DNA of 64,000 bases from Nectonema munidae. Its lineage: Eukaryota > Nematomorpha > Nectonematoida > Nectonematidae. This document shows positions 58,501 through 64,000 of the stretch, in pieces; the first letter of the stretch is position 1, and each line of letters begins with the position of its first letter. The DNA is taken from contig JAUIRK010000567.1 of the NCBI GenBank assembly GCA_030549495.1, forward strand, positions 900,001-964,000. The letters are read 5' to 3'. The notes under the pieces are model-generated. The model worked only from the letters and a program-made list of their open reading frames with translations. It was not told where the DNA came from and did no database searches. The position numbers were made by a program, and so were the translations under genes.

Positions 58501-60814
58501 TTAAAATGTTAGATCATTTTGTGCCTTTCTTTATTTTTGCTATACAAAGTTGTGAAAAACAAATAACACTACCGACAATGCAAAATATATCTAGTAAAAA
58601 TATGGGATATTTGATGTATTTTACCTATTTTAGGGCTAAAATTTCACTTTTCATGACTTGCGGAGGAGGAAGAAATAGAAATTATTTCAGAAAAAAATTA
58701 TTTTAACACAATTTTTTTCTAATGTATACACAGCTTTAAGCACTATCCATTTCGAATCAGAGAAAAAGTTGAAATTCGATCCACCCTAGTGTATATAGTA
58801 ACATTTTAAAGAAGTGACAGGAATTCAAAATACTCTGATCCATGCTCAAACAATTTTAACTAATTGATGAATAACTGCTTCTTTTGAAAAATAGATGAAG
58901 CTTCATTCATTTATGTCATATAAATCATATAAATTTTGGATCAAGTTCTGAAACCTTGTTAGTGTTATAATCTGAATATGCTTTAGATATACACCAACCG
59001 TTGATTTTGTTTACCGATTAAAAGAAAACTACAAAGAAGTTGATTATATTAGTACAAATTGTTTTTAAAAAAAATGAAAACCTTAACTGCTGGAACTGGG
59101 AGAGGACTAATAAAATAGAGGTAAATTTACTGTAAACTACTGACTTTTGCGAGTAATGATTTGATTAACTTTTACAATAAAAGAAACGACAGAAATTCTT
59201 TCGCCTTAAAAAATTTAGTTTCTAGCAACTGCTTAAAATAAGCAAGTTAGAAAGTAAATTAGTAAATAATAAGCAAGTCGAAACAAAATATTATTTTTGG
59301 AGAATAGAACAAAATATACATATGAAAAAAGAAGTCAAGAAGCACAAAACAAGTTTTGTTGTGTTTGCCTCAACTTTCAACAAGAGTTTTTGGATGTAGA
59401 CTCTTTATTGTTTAATTTAACATTGAAAATTAAAAACAATGAAACTAATTTGATAGATTAACAATAGAAATTACAGCTTTGTAGCAACTACCAAGAAATA
59501 TAGAACAAATATATAAAGTAGTGTTTAGAACATAGGCTCACACTAGGCATTCGATAAAAAATTATGTAAATATATTGATTTTATTTATGGCAGTTTCATG
59601 AATACAGGGGATGAGTAGAGAGATTAGCTAATAGAAGGTTTATTTGGTTCAAAAAATTGTAGTTTTTAACGAAATTGCTAGGCAAAAAAACTTAATTTTT
59701 TACAAAATATTTTAATTTTAAGGTTTTAAGGAAAAATATGTATCTTTGTATATTTATTATAAAATATGTCAATTTTATGGACAAAAAGATAAAGTTTTGA
59801 AAAAAAGGAAACTTGAAATTGATGACATTATACAAAATAGGACAAATTAGGGTAAAAAAAATGTCGTTAAAATTTCTAACTATTTTTTATATTTTTAATA
59901 TGTCATCAGCAAGGAAAGTCTTTTTCAGTTGATAGTCAGTTTAATATATATTTTTGTCAAAGTAATATACTAGTTTCCTTCTAATTTCATTATATTATTT
60001 TTTGTCATAATTCATGTTGTAAAAGAACATGGCTTGTGTTATTTAAAAATAAACTGTAGGGCTTGTAAATCAGTAGGTCTTAGAGCTCCTAAGACTAAAA
60101 GATATGGTAAAATATCTTTATCAAATATAGTTCATTATCTTCTAGATAAAATGAAAGAATATAATAATTTGGATAAAAAATTCCATGATAAATAAGATTC
60201 TAATTTTCCTAATTTTACAAAAAAGATCATTGGCAAAATTGATGGAAAGTTAACCTATTTTCTAAACATGGTATTTAACAAAACATATTTTTGATAGTAT
60301 TGTTACCAAAATCTAGTTGCTGACAATGCGAAAGTTATTTATATGAAGTCAAATACTGAGTCCAAACTATATAACATTAATATGAAGAAAGATAACCTAA
60401 GTTAAAGATCTTGTTGAATGATTGGTCGCTTAAAATAGAACTGTAAAATGATTGATCTCCTAAAATGTATGTTTGTGCAGATGATCACCAAAGTAGCACA
60501 TGTGATAGTGACAACAATTCTGAAAATTTTAGATGTTACATGTGTATTGAAATGGGACGTGAGAATTTTGATCACAATACAAAAGTTGTTTGTTTATACA
60601 AAAATATTTAAATCTTTATAAGCTTAGATTATTTAGTCATGAATAATATTATATTACAAAAAATATCTTTAGCTTTAGTTTTATTAGTGCTTAGGGATAA
60701 GTTCACTTTGTTTAATTTAATATCTTTAATGTTGAGATGTATTTAAAAAAAGGCAATTAAGAGTGTGTTGATTCTAAGTTTTAGGTGTTTTTTGCTGTGT
60801 TTTTGTCTGATTTT
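58501..60814. other. AT-rich DNA, mostly featureless
   Basis: One unassigned open stretch (59974-60195) reads INCRACKSVGLRAPKTKRYG and LSNIVHYLLDKMKEYNN. It looks more coding than its surroundings, but I do not recognise it. Confidence 0.4.
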
Positions 60815-60965
60815 GTGAGTAGGGTTGGTTAGATGCTGGATTCGATAACTCAAGGTCTTGGCTTCGATCCCGCATCAAGCCTGCTTTCCTCATAGTTCGA
60901 TAGAAGCGGCGCAATTGTGCCTTCTCGATGAAAACACCCTATGGTACCATTACCTTTACCTTTAT
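60815..60965 (+). repeat. tRNA-derived SINE, copy 3
   Basis: A near twin of 8649-8783: gtgagtagggttggttagat, box-B-like cttcgatccc, body gcgcaattgtgccttctcg, and a tail of (cctttac) units. Confidence 0.85.
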
Positions 60966-61813
60966 AAATATATTACATAGAAACTACATAAAAGATTTTA
61001 AAAATTAACGACTTGAATTCTTGAAATCAGTAAAATATACTATAGTAGTAATATTTACACTATCCCGTTTTAGCGCGGTAAATTTGAGAAAATATCACCC
61101 CATACCTGGGGAAAAATTAGTAAAAACCGCTGTGTATATATAATTTATTAATTCTTTTTATAAGTATATAAATTTATTTAAATCTTTAATTTTGTTATAA
61201 AATTCAACATAAGATGTATATTGAATATTTATATCATAATGCTGCTGCTCCTTATATTGTTTATTATGATGCAAATTTTATCTTTAACATTTTTGAATGT
61301 AAGCAAATGTTTTAAACAAGCACGCCACGTTTCGTAAAGTATAGCATTTTCTTTTGTTATATGAAGAAACAAGAAAATAATGAAAGAAATGAAAAATGCG
61401 GAAAAACGAAAGTTTTTCGTAATGTTATTCTATTAATTAGTTAATTTATAAAGGTGTAACTATCAAATTATTAGGTTTTTGGCAGTTTTTGTTGACTTAG
61501 TTAGAAACCAAAATTTGGTATTTTAACTTAAAAACATTTGTTTTCAAAACAAAATGAAGAACAAGTTTTTACAGATATTTCTTTTTCCTAATTATGCAAA
61601 ATGGTTTTACTTATAAATGAGCTAAAATTTCATATAAACATCTTGAGATATATGTGTCCCTATAGGACTCAAAGGAACATTTTTTTATGTAAACCACAAA
61701 TATGATAAAAGCCAATAAACTTACGATGTAACTTTTGAAACATATTTTGAGCATTCATTTTTGAAAAGTTATGATTTTGTTTGTAATAAAAATTAGAAGA
61801 ATAATATCTTGAA

Positions 61814-62173
61814 CAGGGGTTCCCAACGTTGGTGCCATGGTCCTTTAGCGGGCTTTTTAATTTTAATTTCAATCGTTTTATATCAAAGGGGCTATAAGGA
61901 GAACTTTCAAAAAAAATGTTTTCCTAAATTTCACATATTTTTGATGAATATTTTTTAATATGAATTATTGAATCTCATTTAATTTTAATTCTTGCCTTAG
62001 AATACTCATTATCTTGTCAAAATAAGAATTACTTTCTCCAATAAAATTTTTTTGTTTATCTCTTTTAAAATTTATTTTATTTGTTCCACTTTTCAAAACA
62101 TTAATGGTGAATAGGCGATGAAAAAAATTACCAGTCAATTGGTCGTTAATCAGAAAGAGGTTGGGAATCACGA
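61814..62173. mobile_element. hAT-type MITE (CAGGGGTTCCCAACG)
   Basis: CAGGGGTTCCCAAC on the left and inverted TCGTGATTCCCAAC on the right. The flanks give no clear duplication. Confidence 0.65.
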
Positions 62174-62261
62174 TTTCTGATTATAAATCTAATAAACAAG
62201 TAAATACATAATTGCTCATGAGGAATATGTAGTAAAATCTCAAAAATTTGTTATTGTAGTA

Positions 62262-63517
62262 GAGTATTGTTGTGACTCTCAATCATTACTTGTCAAGTGA
62301 TAGTTTTTTAAAAAAAAATTTAAATTTCCATTTTAATTGGTTTTATTTCAATTTCAAGACTATGTCTGATTCCGATAATTATGTTTCTGAAGTTTTTCCT
62401 CCTAAAAAACTAAAAAAGGGAAAATATGATCAAACTTACAAAAAAGAGTGGGAAAAGAAATTAGATTGGCTCAAAAAAAGTGATTTGGAAGGCTCAGCAT
62501 TTTGTATTTTATGTTCTAAGAAATTGTTGGTTGTAAATGGTGGATTTAAAAATCTCGGAAAGCATGCCAAAACAGTACTCTCTACATGAAAAATGAAAAA
62601 AATGTGGAAAATACAGAAAAAAAAGGTTTCAATCTTTTTATGAAAAAAAAGAAAATGATGATCCCGTGAAAAAATCAGAAGTTATATTTTGCAACTGGCT
62701 AGTTGAAATGATGAAATAGATCAACTGACTGATGAGTTTTTAAATTATCAATTATTTAAATTTCCTGATGGCTTTGAGAATTTTGAGGTTGATCTTTTTT
62801 GGGGAAAGCTTGTGAAATTGCAAATTTCAGATGAAAAATTCAGGTTTCCACTTTTATGCATACTGATGATGGCATTATTAGTATTACTACATTCAAATGC
62901 CAATTGCGAACGCCTCTTCATGTATGGAATTACTTCAAATCTCTTTTTTATTTGTTATATCTTAGGTTTTTTCCATTACTGCATGATTAACAATATAAAA
63001 ACTGATAAAAAAAAAGAATCAGCTTGATTTAGATACCATCTCAGACCTAGTACAAATCAAAACCAATGATCCAGGAGAACCTTGTTATAAATATGAGCCT
63101 CCAGAAAGTGTTATCAATTCTACAAGTGTAACCCCTAAGTGATGGAATATTTATGGCAATCAAGGCAGTGTAATATATTGTGTTTTTTCATCATTTTTTT
63201 CTTATGTTACTTTTTTTATAAATATTGTGTTTTCATTTTTCTATTATTTTATTCAATTCTTTATTTTGTTTGTTGTTCTTATGTTGATTTTAGAATAAAA
63301 TATAATTTTTAGTGATTCACTATATATAAAAAAGCACCATACTTAAAAATTTTTATGTTTTGGGATACTATTACTGAGAGATATGAAAAAAATGACCTGA
63401 AAAAATTTAAAAAAAATGAAGAACCTTGGATCACCCAAAAATTTTGGGTCTACGGATTTCTAAGGATTTTTTGAAGGAAGTTTACGGATTTTTGATAAAA
63501 TATGCCTGACAACACTG
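62262..63517 (+). mobile_element. hAT deletion derivative
   Basis: The right end gcctgacaacactg (inverted CAGTGTTGTCAGGC) and the poorer left end tattgttgtgactc are hAT-like. Between them lie the two ends of a transposase with the middle missing. Confidence 0.7.
62362..63142 (+). pseudogene. hAT transposase with internal deletion
   Basis: ATG at 62362 gives MSDSDNYVSEVFPPKKLKKG, then YKKEWEKKLDWLKKSDLEGS and AFCILCSKKLLV...KHAK, a BED-like zinc finger, ending at a stop near 62587. From about 62770 the C-terminal block reads VDLFWGKLVKLQISDEKFRF then LHSNANCERLF. The catalytic middle is absent. Confidence 0.78.
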
Positions 63518-63607
63518 AAGTCGACTTCTAAAATACAGAACTCGCCTAAGTTATCAGCTAGCCTAAGCAGCAGTGTAAAAGTTACCATATATAAACACCA
63601 GGCATTA
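63518..63607 (+). repeat. GTCGAC/CTAAGCAGCAGTG repeat, copy 3
   Basis: aagtcgacttctaaaataca then cgcctaagttatcagctagc and ctaagcagcagtgtaaaagt, directly against the right end of the hAT derivative. Confidence 0.75.
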
Positions 63608-63709
63608 ATTAATTGAATTATACGGCATGTAATGTATTCACCTAACTACATACTTTAATTTTTTTATTGGTTGCAGAAATTTGGGCATATTCAAAACGGT
63701 ACTAACATT

Positions 63710-63855
63710 TTTGTAAAAATATTCGTTTACCAAATCTTTGTTTGGCCAAATGTCTGTATGGTAAAAGTTTTGTTCGACCAAATATCCTTCAGTCAAATGA
63801 CTGAAACGTCTTTCAGCTAAATGTCTTTCTGCCAAATATCTATATCTGCAAAATT
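63710..63855. repeat. Degenerate short tandem array (CCAAATGTCTKT)
   Basis: Units of about 16-18 bp such as ggccaaatgtctgtat, gaccaaatatccttca, gctaaatgtctttct and gccaaatatctatat follow each other with drift. Confidence 0.6.
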
Positions 63856-64000
63856 TCCACAAGATGTGATTGGGGAAAAATTTTGAACAAATTTGATATA
63901 ATATTGAATGAAAAAATTGAAAGAAAAAAGAAACTCGCTATTGTACAAGGAATGAGATGTAGAATTGAAATAAAATAACAAAGTAAGGAAAAAAGATGTA

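Overview
This window is AT-rich animal nuclear DNA, not microbial. Its genes are split into short exons by GT-AG introns. About a third or more of it is recognisable transposon debris: hAT, Tigger/pogo, MULE, LINE, tRNA-derived SINE, many MITEs and one Ty3/Gypsy fossil. The gene content and repeat mix suit an invertebrate, probably an arthropod and possibly a crustacean. The species cannot be fixed from the sequence alone.

Two host genes run tail to tail. On the + strand, 5055-32023 is the 3' part of a Yurt/EPB41L5-type FERM-domain gene. The exons code for FERM lobes F2 and F3, the FERM-adjacent segment, a long acidic disordered tail and a C-terminal STEI. I joined fifteen exons and every intron phase closes, giving about 891 residues; one small exon (22766-22802) is only tentative. 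The F1-lobe exons were not found and probably lie before base 1. On the - strand, 54918-36713 is a USP14/Ubp6-type proteasome-associated deubiquitinase. Ten exons with closed phases give about 490 residues. Only the tiny start exon is missing.

Layout. 1-5054: intron or upstream DNA with a MULE remnant, a nested TIR element plus LINE, and a pogo-like MITE. 5055-32023: the yurt gene, whose introns hold a hAT element with an 8-bp target duplication (13605-15832), several hAT-type MITEs, piggyBac-like short MITEs and SINEs. 32024-36712: the intergenic space between the two convergent genes, with a broken Ty3/Gypsy fossil and one degenerate repeat ORF. 36713-54918: the USP14 gene, whose introns hold an antisense LINE, a sharp-ended MITE 20 bp from a splice donor, a Tigger element, another hAT remnant, and two inverted repeat copies around the catalytic-cysteine exon. 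54919-64000: a (TG)141 microsatellite, a ZNF862-type hAT remnant split by a MITE, a SINE and a further hAT deletion derivative.

The two genes have unrelated jobs (epithelial polarity and membrane-cytoskeleton linkage; proteasomal deubiquitination). I see no sign that they act together. I found no operon, CRISPR array or candidate new defence or biosynthetic system. The notable content is gene architecture and mobile-element stratigraphy.
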